Assembly (NCBI GenBank): GCA_037179335.1
Contig: JAKZHN010000007.1
Location: 62,001-126,000, forward strand
DNA length: 64,000 bases
From: Cyclaneusma minus
Lineage: Eukaryota; Ascomycota; Leotiomycetes; Marthamycetales; Marthamycetaceae
Direction of reading: 5' to 3'
Made by a program: the position numbers and the translations under genes. The stretch's first letter is position 1, and every line of letters begins with the position of its first letter. Positions 33,820-45,853 of the stretch are shown piece by piece. Under the pieces are notes generated by a model, which saw nothing but the letters and a program-made list of their open reading frames with translations, was not told where the DNA came from and made no database searches.

Positions 33820-34560
33820 CTACCGCTTCTTGTTGTTTGCCTCGACCTTCTTCAGCTCCTCCCTATTTAGCAGAATATGTCAGCACATATCCCAGGAAGT
33901 ATTTGCCCTTTCTCAATATCAAGGCTGACGGAGAGCCATTGACGTAAGAAGCCCGTCCACGTCTTGATCCCGGAGGAAGATCCAGGAGTTCGGATTCTTG
34001 GACGGGCTGTTGATAGTAACAGGGTAAGGGGCAAGGCTCACTTCAGCTGCGCCGAGAAGTCCTCGCTCGTGTCATCATCGTCCCAGCTCTCCTCCCACAA
34101 ATGCGCGTTGTCGCCCGGTACTTCGGTCTCTTCTGCTGTCCAGTCTGTTCAACGTAAATGTCAGCAAGCGCTTCTATCATTCCTCTCATAATCATGGCGC
34201 GTTTCCATCTCCACGAAGCAAGTCCTTCCCATCATCCTCCCATTCCGGGCCAGTATCCCATATCCTCTCCAAGCTCATTCGCAGCAACTCCGCAATGCAA
34301 TGTAGGCGCATGTTGGTTCGCGTTTGAAAAGACGGATGCGGGAGGCAGGAGGGATGCGGGAATGATAGCTTCTCGAGGCTGTGGTGGCGGGAGGAAATGG
34401 CGACAACACCAAACATAGATGTTGAATATAACGTACTCTCAACAGGAAAGTCCTCAAACTCGTCGTCTTCCTCCAGCGCAGCGGCAGGCTTCTTGTTCTC
34501 AGCCTCTTTAGGCGGTTGAACGGTCTCAGTCTTCGTAGACGGCGCTGCGGATCCAGACAT
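33820..34560 (-). CDS. sem1: 26S proteasome subunit SEM1/DSS1
   Basis: Three exons on the minus strand: 34560-34437, 34144-34042 and 33862-33820, giving 89 residues. SEM1/DSS1 is a small, acidic, intrinsically disordered subunit of the proteasome lid that also serves TREX-2 and homologous-recombination complexes. The family core is obvious: EEDDEFEDFPVENW followed by HLWEESWDDDDTSEDFSAQLK and the basic end KKVEANNKKR. Donors are GTACGT and GTGAGC. Introns of 292 and 179 bases are much longer than the others in the window and outweigh the 270-base coding sequence. The gene is divergent from ORC5 with 274 bases between the start codons. Confidence 0.92.
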
Positions 34561-34834
34561 CTTGACGGTGATTTCCGTGAAAGTCCGAGGAATTGAAGTG
34601 TTCGGAGTTTATGGTTTGTCAAGGATTGGATGGGTAGTGGTGGATGGAGTGTTTGTGAAGCTGTTTCTGGGAGCTTAAGTGACGTTCGTTGGAGCTGATT
34701 GAAGCTCCGGCGTTAAAGTTCGATAACGCCTAAGGCTGCTATGCGAGGCTGAGAAACTCTAAATAGCTACAGATATCGCGTCGACGCGGTCATCTCAACT
34801 TGAACTTCGAGTTATTGAGAGGTTAACAGCAAAG
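34561..34834. promoter_or_regulatory. Divergent SEM1/ORC5 promoter with MCB-like palindrome
   Basis: A shared promoter of 274 bases. At 34777-34788, 47 bases before the ORC5 ATG, lies the perfect palindrome CGCGTCGACGCG, which contains two overlapping ACGCG cores. ACGCG is the core of the yeast MluI cell-cycle box bound by MBF at G1/S. Regulation of ORC5 by it is inference. Confidence 0.45.
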
Positions 34835-36534
34835 ATGGCTTCGAATAGCTCTCCTTTTTATGGCTTGCCGAATGAAGTCCGTCTGCTCGCGCTGAGCAAA
34901 ACGTATCCGTGTCGCAAAAGCCAACTACAGCAATTGGGCCATCTGCTGAACGTAAGAGCTTCACAATCTCGTTGCGCGAAACATCCTAGGCTCCTATTTT
35001 CGAAGAGATTTTGCTGATAATTGAATAGCCATTACGACCGTCGCCTAAGAATATCATAATCCACGGTCTTGAAGCAACGGGCAAAACCTGCATCACGAAA
35101 GAAGTCCTCGATAGCCTTAGTCCCGAATCTTTTGAAGAGACCGAATGGTCGGATGACGAAATTCCTGATGTCCGCTATGCTTTTGTGAAGAGCGCGGAAT
35201 GTATAACGGGCAGACATTTGTTGGAAAGTACGGTCGGTGCTGTGGCGGAAGCTTTGGAATTGGAGGATCAGGCTGGCAAATGTGAGAGCTTGGCGCAGTT
35301 GGCTGTTGAGCTGCAGACTCTCCTGGAGCTGTGGCAGGAGGGGGGGGGTCCGAAGAGATTTGTGCTGGTTTTTGATGGGATAGATCGGCAGAACGATGCG
35401 CCGCAGACATTGCTTCCTGCGTTGGGGAGACTGGCTGAAGTTGTAAGTCCTACGAAGGAAATAGGAACATCGGGTTTTTAGCCCCTTTTCGTTCTACTTG
35501 AGACTAACTTTTGTAATCAGATTCCAAACCTTACGACAATATTCATCGTCACCTCTCCTCGCCCCCGCATGCTTCACCAAACCGGCATTGTCCACATCCA
35601 TTTCCCTTCGTACACCAAGAACGAAGCTCTAGAAATCCTCTCCCTCGAAGCCAATCTCCCCGACCCCATACATCCACTATCCGATCCGCAAACCAACGGC
35701 ATAGTCGAAGACGACACCCTCGCCCTCAAAGCAGCCCAAGAAACCAAACACCTCTGGACGCGTTTCTGCTCCGCCATCTGGGACACCCTCACCAAACACT
35801 CCGGCCGCGACATCCTCTCCTTCCACTCCACCAGCCTGTCCCTCTGGCCCTCCTTCACCGCCCCCATCCTCGATGGTCTCTACACGCGCAAAGAATTCTC
35901 CCGCCTCCTTGTCGCCAAACGCTCAATCTTCCAATCCGAACAAGTGCTCATCCCTTCCATCATCCCGTCCGGATCCAGCCAGACCGTGCCTGCACAGCCT
36001 CAAACTGCTCTGTCGAGATTAACTAAGAGTCTGGAAACTAGCAAGGGAATTGGCACGCAATTGCCTTATTTCTCGAGGGTGTTGTTGGTGGCGGCGTATC
36101 TGGCTAGTTACAACAAACAATCAACCGATATCCAACATTTCTCCAAAACATCCTCACGACGCAAACGCAAGCGTGGTGGCAGCACTGCCTTGCCTCGTGG
36201 CCGCCCCGGAACAGTCAAACATCGCAAGATCTCGCGCAAGTTATTAGGACCACAGGCATTTGTGCTAGAGCGCATGTTGGCGATATTCCATGCGCTACGA
36301 AGCGAGGCGAAGGAAAGTAGGGGGAGGAGTATGATTGGAGAACAGAGCGCGAGGACGGCGGATGTGCAGGGGGCGATTGCTACGTTGGCGAGTCTGAGGT
36401 TGTTGGTTAAGACGAGTGGGGTGGCGGATCCGTTGGATGCGACGACGAAGTGGAAGGTCAATGTGGGGTGGGATGTGGCGAGGGGGGTAGGGAGGAGTGT
36501 GGGGATTGAGATGGAGGAGTCTATGGCTGAGTGA
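34835..36534 (+). CDS. orc5: Origin recognition complex subunit 5
   Basis: Exons 34835-34951, 35029-35442 and 35521-36534, with introns of 77 and 78 bases in phase 0, give 514 residues. ORC5 is the AAA+ subunit of the six-protein complex that marks replication origins and loads MCM. Motifs are Walker A GLEATGKT near 50-57, Walker B FVLVFDGIDR near 145, a sensor-like TIFIVTSPRPRM, and the ORC5 C-terminal winged-helix region from ISRKLLGPQAFVLERMLAIF to KWKVNVGWDVARGVGR. A basic, glycine-containing stretch (RRKRKRGGS) near 410 may be a nuclear-localisation signal. The final exon shows a marked C-rich to G-rich shift in base use along its length, but the frame is uninterrupted. Confidence 0.93.
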
Positions 36535-36929
36535 GGGTGGGTAGGGAGATTTCCAATGCAGTCATGTTTGAGAAAAACGTTTTGGAATCAGGTCCAAGCT
36601 GGTGTTCCTGGGCAGTCGGGATTAGGGGACGCAGATGAGCTTTCTCGATACCCAGATGACTCTTGAATATCGGATATCGAACAGGAACAGGCTTCTACAA
36701 AAGCGTAAGGAAAGGTAACGTTGAGGCCACAATAGCACATGTAGGAAGCGCGAGAGCGTCAACGAGCAAAGCTCCTACATGTACCAACTGCACCACTGAA
36801 GACTTTTGGTGAGGTGATGATTTGTTGGGGAATTGCATATGTAAGGCAGCCTCTGGTCTTTTTCTTGAAGTTTTGTGCGAGACTTGGACTTTCTGTTGCG
36901 GACGCGGTGAAGCAAGTCTGCTGTCACTC
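36535..36929. other. Intergenic between ORC5 and the tandem array
   Basis: 3' region of ORC5 and possibly a strongly decayed first unit of the array; no gene. Confidence 0.45.
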
Positions 36930-39900
36930 CTATCCCCTGGCTCTGGCTCTCTGCTACCCACCGCGGTGTGGCTTTACTGCCGTTGTAGAGCAAGACTGCT
37001 GTCGCTACAGAAAGCATTCAAACATCAGGGTCTTGAACTTCCAAGTTTCTACTCTTGTTATTCAGTGATCAACAGGCAGGCAGCATCAAGATCAGAGAAA
37101 CACCAGTCGAGATCTTGAAAACTGTACACATGAAGCAGCAGAACATACCTGGTTTTCCTTGGAAGAGAAGTAATAGAGGAGAACCAGAGGGGTATTTATA
37201 TCTATTTCACTATGAGCTTGGCAGAGAAACTCGACTCTGACTACTCGTGTGAATGTGATCATAATCCCGGCCTCTGCTATTCCAAAAGGTGCCCACCTTC
37301 GTCCGAATATCCTGTCGTTACGCACCAAGGCTGCTGTCGCCATGAGAATCATTTAGCAGGTTCGTAAACTTTGGATTTTTGCTCTTGCTCTTGCTATGCA
37401 TTCGACAGGATAAACAGCATAGAGAGACAGTAAGGCGTATTGACTTTGGGCTCTGAACTTTGTAGTGCAGAGGGGACTGGTGATGGCAACCACATGAACC
37501 GCTAGCAGGAGTTCTGCTTTCCTTGGAAAAGAAAGGAAGAGGGGGAACAGAGTAGTATTTATGTCCGATGGCTTTGAACAAGGCAAAGGGAAGTCGACTC
37601 TTCAGTCCTCTCAATCCTAATCCCCACTCTCTGTTACGGTGCTACCACCAAAAGCGCCCACCAGCGTATGGTGATACTGCCGTCGCACATTGAGCCTGCT
37701 GTCACCACAGGAAGCATCTAGCAGATTCTCAAATTCCCAGATTTCTGTTCTAGTTACTCAGTGATAGCTAAGTAAACAATATAGGGACGCCGTGGGATGT
37801 TGAAGTGTGTAGTGTAAAGAGAGCTCGTGATAGCCACCGCATTCCAACATCGCGACGTCATGGGACTTCTTCACTCGTTCTTTCCTTGAAGAGAAGAGGA
37901 AGTCGGGGGCCAGAGGCTTACTTATATCTAATTTGGTATAAGCTTGGCAAGGGAAAGTCGACTCTTGTCATAAGTTCTAGTCCTCAACCTCTGCTATCCC
38001 TAAAAGTGCCCACTGACGTATGGTTCTACTGCCCTTGCGTAATCAGGCTGTTGTCGTCACAAGAAGCATATTCCAGGTCCTTGAGCTCCCAATTTCTGCT
38101 CTTTGTTGGGTAGTAGATGGATAAACAGTATAGAGAAAGACTAGTCGGGATGTTGAAATCTGTGGTGCGGAGGGAATTGGTGATGACAATCAGATTCCAT
38201 GATCCCAATTTGCTTTCCTTGGAAGAGAAGAGGACAAGGGAGAGCACAGGGCTATTTATATTCATTTTCTACGAGCTTGGCAAACGAAAGCGAGGTTCAT
38301 TAGTTCTATTTCGAGCATTTGCTCTTCTTCAAGTGCCCACCGTATTATGGTTCTACTACCATTGCTCAGAAAGACTGATGTTGTCACGAAAGGCATGCAG
38401 CATAGTCTTTGAAATCCCAAGTTCTACATTTGCTATAGCAGACAGGAAAACAGCATAGAGAAACAGCAGTTGCAATTTTGAAGTTTGTTTGCTAGGAGGG
38501 GGCTGAGCATACCACATTTCGGGGTATCTTATCAAAGCTTTCTTATTTGGAGAGAATAGGAAGAGAGGTATTGAGGGACGTATATATATCCACTTGTTCG
38601 AGTTTGGCAAGGAAGTCAACTCTTATTGGTCCTAGCCCCCCTGCCTCTGTTACCTCCTAAAGTCCCACCCCGTCCAGTTCTACTGTCGCTGCACAGCAGG
38701 GCTGCTGTCGCCTCGCGAAACACAAGATATGTTCTCAAACTTGAAACTTTCGATATCTACTTTTGTCATAGTAGACAGATAAATAGTATACGAGATACCA
38801 ACTGGTAGGTTGAAATCTGTAGTAAAGAGGAGACTTGTGATTGCCACAACACTCGAAGAGATGATCCACCGTCCAATAACTGGTTCCTTGGAAGAAAAGA
38901 AAAAGAGTGGAATGAAAGGACTATTGATATCTATTTGCTATGGGCCTCAGAGCTTGGCAAGCTTGAGACGGATTCTTTGTTGGTCGTATGCTGAGCATTT
39001 GCTGTTCTCCCAAGTGCTCACCGCCGTATATTTCTGCTTTCGTTATGGCACAAAGCTACTTTCACAATAAGAGGCATCTGTCAGGTCAGCAAACTTCCAG
39101 CATAGAGAGATACTAGTTGAGATCTTGAAATCTGAAATATGGAGGTAACTTGGGATTGCCATAAATCACGTTCACAAGTCGCAAGTTCCATACTAGACAG
39201 AGTGTTCCGAAAGTAACGCCAATGTTAATCTTAGGTAGGCAATAGACATCATGGGATACCATCGTGGACCAGAAGGATATTTATATCTATCTGCTAAGAG
39301 TTTGGCGAGGATCATCGGCTAGTCAGTCCTATGTCGAGCATCAGCATCTGCTGCTTTCCCAACAAGTTCAAAGCGCGGACCGCGGCAGCGCCCACTGTTA
39401 TGCCATCTGCCTACCATCGTGCAATGAGACCACTGCGGCGATAGCAAGCATTTAGCAGGCTCAAACTTCCAGCATAGAGAGATACCAGTAAAATCTGGAA
39501 ATCTGTAACACAGAGGAAACTTAGGTTGCCACAAAGCGCAAGGTTCCATGGACAAAACTTTCCCAAAGACCGTCAGCGTCGATACACATTAGTTGTTTTC
39601 AGAAATGAAACTACTCTGGGAAGACAAAAGAGGGAACCAGAGGCGTATTTATATCCATTTTGTAAGCCTTAAAAAGCAAAGCAACTCTTGTCAATCCTAC
39701 GCCAAGTATATCCTACCATCATGCCATCTGCCTACTGTCACGCAATAAAGCTGCTGTCGCGATAGAAAGCATCTGCCAGGTTCACAAAATTCAAGCATAG
39801 GGAGACACCAGTCGAGATCTTGAAATCTAGTAGAAAGCTGAGGGAACCTATATCGCCACAAAATTGCAAGATTTCATGGAGGAAACTTCCCGAAAGGACT

Positions 39901-41190
39901 TCGTCGGTACCAGTCACCAGCTGTCGTCCGCGATTCCACTCTTAGCCCTTAGGAAAAGAGAAGAAGATGGAGGACCAGAGAGGTATTTATATCCATTTAT
40001 CGAGAGTTTGACAAAGGTAATTGACTCTTGTTAGTCCGAATTTTGAGCCTCGAGCTCTTGCTGTTTACAAAATTGATCACCGCTATGCCATTTTTCTATC
40101 CTTGCGCAATAAGGCTACTGTCTCAACAGCAAACATGAGGTAGGTTCGCAGACCCACAACATAGAGAGACATTAGTTGAGATTATTGAATCCAGAGTATA
40201 GAGGGAACTTCAGACTACCATAAGCTCGCGTAGTTCCATTGACAGAACTTTCCCAAAGAACGTCAACGTCGATACCTGTCCTTTCTTCCTTTATTCGTTC
40301 AGTTTTGGGAGAGAAGAGGAAGAGGGGAATCAGAGGAGTATTTATATCCACGTGTTAAGAGTTGGGCAAGGAAAGTCCAGCCTTATTACTGTATCCAGAC
40401 TCTGCTGTATGTGTTCATCTAAATGCCCACCATCACACCATCCTCCTACCGTTGTACAACAAGGCTGCTGTCGCTACAGCAAGCATCTGGCGGCTTGGAA
40501 AATTCGCAAACTTCCAGCATAGAGAGTACTAGATGAGGTCTTGAAATCTAGAGTGCGGAGGGAACTTGGGACAACCATAATACCCCATGGCTTCATGGAC
40601 AGAGTTTTCCGAAAAAAAACGTCGACATCGATGCCTCCCATAGGCGGTTTGGAACCTGCCATTACTTCTAGGAGGAAAGGGGAAGATGGGGGGTCCATAG
40701 GGGTATTTATGTCTATCCATTTGCTATGGGCTTGGCAAAGAAAATGATTCTTAAAAGTCCTGTGCCGAGTATCTGCTGTTCCCCCAAAGTGTCCGCTGTC
40801 GTACCATCTCCCTACTGTCGCACAATGTCCTCATTGCCGTGAAACTGAGAAGACGAAACAGCTTCTATAAGCCACGAATTCAGGAGATGCGAAAGGGAAC
40901 TTGTGGTTGCCACAGCATCGCAAGGTTCCATGGCGAGAAAGGAAAGTGAAACGTCTGCGAGTCTGCGACACTGTTTGTAGTCTTAGGAGGGAAGGGGAAG
41001 AGGGGAACCAGAGGAGTAGTATTTATATCCATTTGCTATGAGCCTAGCAAGAAGATCGATTCTAATTAGTCCTATTCCGAGCATCTACTGTTCCCAAAAG
41101 GGATCACTGTCATGCCATTTTCCTACCGTCACAACATACCCCTGCTGTCGTTAATTCGAGAAACGAAACTGCTTCTGGAACGGCGCATTT
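36930..41190. repeat. Tandem array of ~348-bp TATA-bearing units
   Basis: About twelve diverged units plus a partial leading one. The TATTTATATC-like core occurs at 37193, 37556, 37919, 38253, 38581, 38922, 39278, 39646, 39984, 40339, 40704 and 41020, spaced 316-368 bases (mean 348). Each unit keeps the same order of blocks: a purine-rich lead (GGAAGAGAAGAGG, often AACCAGAGG); the TATA core; a GAGCTTGGCAAGG-type segment; GACTCTT..TAGTCCTA; CTGCT.TTCC...GTGCCCACC; CTGTCGCACAA.AAGGCTGCTG; GAAAGCATCTAGCAGGTTC; CATAGAGAGACA..AGT; and GAGATCTTGAAATCT. No unit has a long open frame, and stops differ between units. This could be a satellite or an array of small non-coding transcription units. I see no match to rRNA, snRNA or any gene I know. 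Confidence 0.85.
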
Positions 41191-41611
41191 GAGTAATAAA
41201 TGGACACCTACCTATATGGCTCCTTGGGAGCTCTCTACCCTTCTCTCAAGCAAGAATCAATCAACCGTTTACTACCAGTCTTATTGGGTATACGCTCTAT
41301 CGTTACTATTCACTACAGTGAACCCAACAGTAAGTAAAAGCTCAGAAATTCAAAAAGATTATCATCAGAATCTTTACTTTCAGTTGGTGCCAATTGTTCT
41401 TCCGCATGGTTGTCTTCTGACCACTTTCTTCCGTGGCTTCATGCCTTGTAGGCTTGCGCCCCAGTGTCGTCGGAGTCCCTAGGAGAAAGAGGAGGCTCAG
41501 AATTGCAAATAACGGCAACACAAAGATCACAACAAGAATCCTATTCTCCACCTTCCGGAACCCCGAGCTAATTCAACGCTAGAAAGCCCTATCAAGCAAC
41601 ATGCAATCGTC
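41191..41611. other. Intergenic, right of the array
   Basis: No gene seen. Likely 3' region of the minus-strand gene ending at 41612. Confidence 0.5.
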
Positions 41612-44081
41612 TTAAGCATCTGGCAGGTACTGATGATCCTCCACCAAGATAACCACGTTCAGGCATCCAGCATACGCCTCCCTTATCGCACAAGCAACGC
41701 ACGTCTTCTTGACATTCGCCACCACTGCACTCAGCCCCCAGTGCGCACACCAAGCTCTTGCCAACACCTCGTTATCCATGTGTCCGAAACATTCAATCAC
41801 CAGCACCTTTTCATGATCGTCTTCGTCTGGCACTTGACTTCCAGCAGCTGCAGGAGCAGCAGGAGTTGGAGGTCGCTGTGCCAGCAGTTCCGGGCTCAAA
41901 GGGTCCGGACTGCGAGAATCTGCTCCACTGGCGCTGGCATTTGTGTTTCCGGCTGGGTTGGCCCAGTTCTGGATAGAGAGGATCTCTTCGCTTTTGACGG
42001 TGCGGAAGACGTAGTCGTAGAAGAGGGGATGCGGACCTTTGGCGCAGGGGTAGGCGCAGATGAAGGAGACGTCGTATGCGAGGGAGAGAGGCCAGGATTG
42101 GCCGTCGATGGCGAATATTAGGCCGGCGTCGAAGAGTTGTGGACGGTGGGGCTCGGCTTTGAAACCTGGCGGAGGAGGAACATTTTTTAGTGTCAGTCTT
42201 TCCACGCGGACGATGTCGAGGGAGTCGAAGTCGCATGCTACGGGCTTGAATTCGTCGACGGGGTATGTTTCACTTGCGGGGCCCAGGGGGTCAGATCTTA
42301 TGGCCATACTCTCGACTTCGGATACTCTGGGATAACGTTTGGTGCGGCGTTGACGAAGGCGTGCTATTTGTATCTTCTGAAGGTCTGGAGTTGGACGAGC
42401 TGGCCCAATCCATCCGCCTGTTTCGTGGCACGTAGGAGCCAGAACTTTGCCTACTATGGATGTAGAAGTCCAGTAAGTGCTACTTTTGTACTGAAATCCA
42501 CAGTTGGGATGCATGTGAGTCAATGCGGACAGATGGTCGTAAGCCTCATCGTCACAATCTATTAGAGAGTTGATGATGAGGAAGGGGAGCGTAACGCCGG
42601 GAAGAATGACGCCAGTGAAGAAGGACATGGCATCTGAGCTGCGCTCCTCCAAGGGTTTGACGTCAGGATCAGAGGGCACGTTCTTTTCTTTCGAGACCTC
42701 ATCAACGTTAAGAAGATTTGGCCAGGTCATGAGGCGGATGAAACGGCGTAAGGACTTGATTTGGCGCTTCTTTTGCTTGAATTGAAAGCGGACTTCGAGA
42801 CGTAATCAGTGAGAGTCCTCGTAGAACAACACCATGCTTGCTTGAGGTAGAAGACAAAAGACTTACTTTGTTCGGATTCGTTGTTTGTCTGCAGCCTTTC
42901 CACAATCATACATTCCTGCCATTTCCTTGCGAGAGCCAGGTCCCATACTATCCTCGGTGGTAACTGAGCGAGCAGCTTCTCTTTCGCCCACTCATCATGA
43001 TGCTTTGAGTGTATCCTCAAATCTAGCTCGATACTCAGCAGTAATTGATGAAAGAACGCCTTGTATCTTCCATGGCCCGCATACTCCGGATTCAGGAAGA
43101 ACTTGGCAACAACCTGGTTCTCAGGCTTGCTGAAATCAGTCCATTGCGGCCCTGAAAGCACGACTATCAGATCCGTCATCTGTTGTTCCATGCCCTTATG
43201 CGGTTTTGTACGCTTATCAGGGTCATGCAAGAGTCGTTTGTAAAGGTTCTTGTACATCATCTCCTCGTCATCTTCTTCAAAACCTGTATGCAGGTAATTG
43301 AGACGGTCAAGAATAGATCCAAGGCTGATGTTCCGGGGCAGTACACCAGGATCCACAAGATCTATTGACGGTTTGAGATGTCCAGACAAGGAAACCCAGT
43401 GGTTGAGAGTGACGGTCCCCGGGCGATCGCCATAGCAGAAGTCGAGTGAAGGTTGTTCCAGAGTTTCCCAAGGGGCTCGCGCCTCGCCTGGCCCCTGAAG
43501 ACGGAAGGTACAAGCAGAGAACGCGGCTGGGTAGAAGATGGCTCGATCGTCGGGGCCATAACCCTCACGAGTCGCCACGGCATAGCAGTTGTAAAAGTCC
43601 TCAGAAGCATGAGTGACAGGAACTCTATGACCCGTGAAAACCGGAGCCCCGGAGGCGATCAGTTTGCGGGCAGCTTCTTCAGGCAGATCATCGTCACGTG
43701 ACAAGCCTGCAGGAGGCCACCTGCTAGTCTTTGGGTGTTTGAGACGCCGGTAAGGCGATTTGACGTCGTCGTCACATGGCGGAGGAGCTGTGAAGGTTCG
43801 CGACACAGGATACTGCGGGGTTTGGCTGGGGCTTGAAATGCGATCGTGCTCTCGTGGGTGTTGTTGACGGGAATGGCGTGAAGGAGGGCTTCCCTGCAAT
43901 AAAAGGCTTCAGTCAGCTTGGCAAACAGATTGAGAATTGCTGCTTCAGATACAAGTCGGCATACAAGAATATATCTTATATATGCGCGCCCGAGGGAGAT
44001 GGTCGTTCATACGTCTCTGGAGTCTTTGTCTTTGACGCTGCGGCCGCGAAGCAGGCCAAACAGGCCTTTCTTCTCGCTCAT
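41612..44081 (-). CDS. Unrecognised 758-aa conserved-looking protein
   Basis: Minus-strand exons 44081-44013, 43893-42867 and 42792-41612 are joined by 119- and 74-base introns (donors GTATGA and GTAAGT; acceptors TGCAG and CGAAG). I do not recognise a named family. The N-terminal 120 residues are basic and disordered (MSEKKGLFGLLRGRSVK). A folded region runs from about 105 (DDLPEEAARKLIASGAP) to about 365 and includes DLIVVLSGPQWTDFSKPENQV and FFHQLLLSIELDLRI. A short basic helix (KQKKRQIKSLRRF) follows. The C-terminal half includes a hydrophobic segment (GVILPGVTLPFLIINSL), a Pro/Ala-rich linker (RPPTPAAPAAAGS) and a final domain with an amphipathic helix, paired cysteines (KKTCVACAIREA) and VVILVEDHQ. 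There is no signal peptide. It may be a fungus-specific cytoplasmic or nuclear protein. Confidence 0.82.
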
Positions 44082-44573
44082 CGTCGGACCAGGTCGCAAA
44101 AGGCTGTGGTCAAGACGACATGAAATTGGCAAGGGGATTTGCGACTTGCGAGAGAGGAAGGGTTCATTCTCCAGACTTATAGAGGTGCAAAGTCTACGGA
44201 AAGAGGTTGTGGTCATTTGATGTGCGACATCTGCGCATGCGACAACACACTGCCACCCGCCAGCGGGCTAACATATACGCATTTCGAGGCATTATGGCAT
44301 AAAGGAGGTAAGCATTTCGCCAATTATCCACGCGCGCACAGCCCATTGGGCTTCTATTCTCTAACGCGTATTTTGTGCTGACGAAACCAATATATCACGT
44401 TGGTGAGTCAAACGATTTGGTAAGTGGATACTGAGAGCAAATGCACATTTCCCGCGCTCTACTCTCTAGAATACGTGGTTGGGTTACGGAGAGCGATCTC
44501 CCATGAAATGTTGTTGCTCTGCTATAGTACAGTTTCATTATTCTTAGGCTAGCAATATCCGGACTCTCTGCAT
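44082..44573. other. Intergenic
   Basis: Upstream region of the 44081 gene and 3' region of the RPT6 gene. No other feature was recognised. Confidence 0.5.
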
Positions 44574-45853
44574 CTACTTCCAGAGCTTGCCCAGACTGAC
44601 CTCCTTGTCGTCGTGCTTGTTCAGGACCTTGGCCGTTGCAAGGTCGAAATCCTCCTGCGTTACGTGCACCCGACGCTCCCGCAACGCGTACATACCAGCC
44701 TCTGTGCAAACACCCTTCAGCTCGGCTCCTGAACAACCATTCATCTTCTCCGCAATCTTGGTCAGATTGATTCCACGCGTCAGGTTCATGCTTCGGCTGT
44801 GGATGCGAAGAATGTCTGCTCGGGCCTCGACAGTTGGTGGCGGAAACTCAATCTTTCGGTCGATACGTCCGGGACGTAGGAGTGCAGGGTCGAGGATATC
44901 GAGACGATTCGTTGCCATGATGACCTTGATGTTCTTCGTTGGCTCGAATCCATCCAGTTGGTTGAGGAGTTCCAACATCGTCCTCTGCACTTCCGAATCT
45001 CCGCCAGAAGAGCCTTCGACACGAGATGAACCGATAGAATCGATTTCGTCCATGAAAATGATCGAAGGCGCATGCTCTCTTGCCATAACGAACAACTCGC
45101 GAACCATACGGGATCCTTCACCAATGTACTTCTGCACCAACTCGGAACCCGACACCCGAATAAATTTGCAGTCGGTGTGATGGGCAACTGCTCTTGCAAG
45201 CAGGGTCTTTCCCGTTCCTGGCGGTCCATACAGCAAGACACCCTTTGGTTGTGCTATACCCAGAGATTCGAAGAGTTCGGGATGCTTCAGACCCAACTCG
45301 ATAACCTCTTTGATCTCCTTGATTTGTTGATCAAGACCTCCGATCATGTCGTATGTGCTATCGGGTACCTTCTCGACCATCATCAATGATACTAGGGGAT
45401 CGACCGACGATGGCAGCATCTTCTCGAGCTTGTATGAATCCGAGAGCAGGGTGACGCGCTTGCCGACCGTAAGTTTCGAGATGTCAACGTTGTCCGAGAT
45501 ATCCACGACTATTCCATATCAGCATCAAAGGCACCATAAATCCATAATTGGTTTGTGCCGCTCACCATATTTGCCCTCAGGATGCACCTTCACCAAGACC
45601 TTCTTGGTTCCCATAACCTTCACGACTTCCCCAACGTAGGAGCCGGGTTGCTGTAACAGGCCCAGCTCTTCGCGCAATAACCTCACTGGGACGTGGTCAG
45701 CAAATGTGGGCCCCGTAGTCTCCTAGGATGCGCCATACCTCTGGAGTTGTAGTCGTTCCTCTGAGCTTCCAATCTACGCAAGACAGCTTGGCCTTGGATG
45801 ATCTCGAGCTTCATGCTCTCGATCTTGTTATGGAAGAAGCTATCGAGCGCCAT
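44574..45853 (-). CDS. rpt6: 26S proteasome regulatory ATPase RPT6
   Basis: Minus-strand exons 45853-45739, 45685-45566 and 45508-44574, with introns of 53 and 57 bases, give 389 residues. RPT6 is one of six AAA+ ATPases of the proteasome base that unfold and thread ubiquitinated substrates. In order: an N-terminal coiled coil (NKIESMKLEIIQGQ and LRRLEAQRNDYNSR); the OB fold with PGSYVGEVVKVMG; Walker A GPPGTGKT near 173-180; Walker B IIFMDEIDSIG; the SRH region ATNRLDILDPALLRPGRIDR; and the C-terminal helical domain ending LGKLWK. The chosen ATG (MALDSFF) gives a slightly shorter N-terminus than yeast RPT6. The frame stays open upstream, and an additional 5' exon is possible though I found no good splice signal. 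Confidence 0.93.

Noticed and set aside
36930..41190. CRISPR array or rRNA spacer repeat
   Set aside because: Units are ~348 bases, diverged throughout and lack short identical repeats with unique spacers. No rRNA sequence is adjacent.
44082..44220. N-terminal extension of the 44081 gene in the same frame
   Set aside because: The upstream in-frame stretch is low in plausibility, and the ATG at 44081 begins the sensible sequence MSEKKGLFG.
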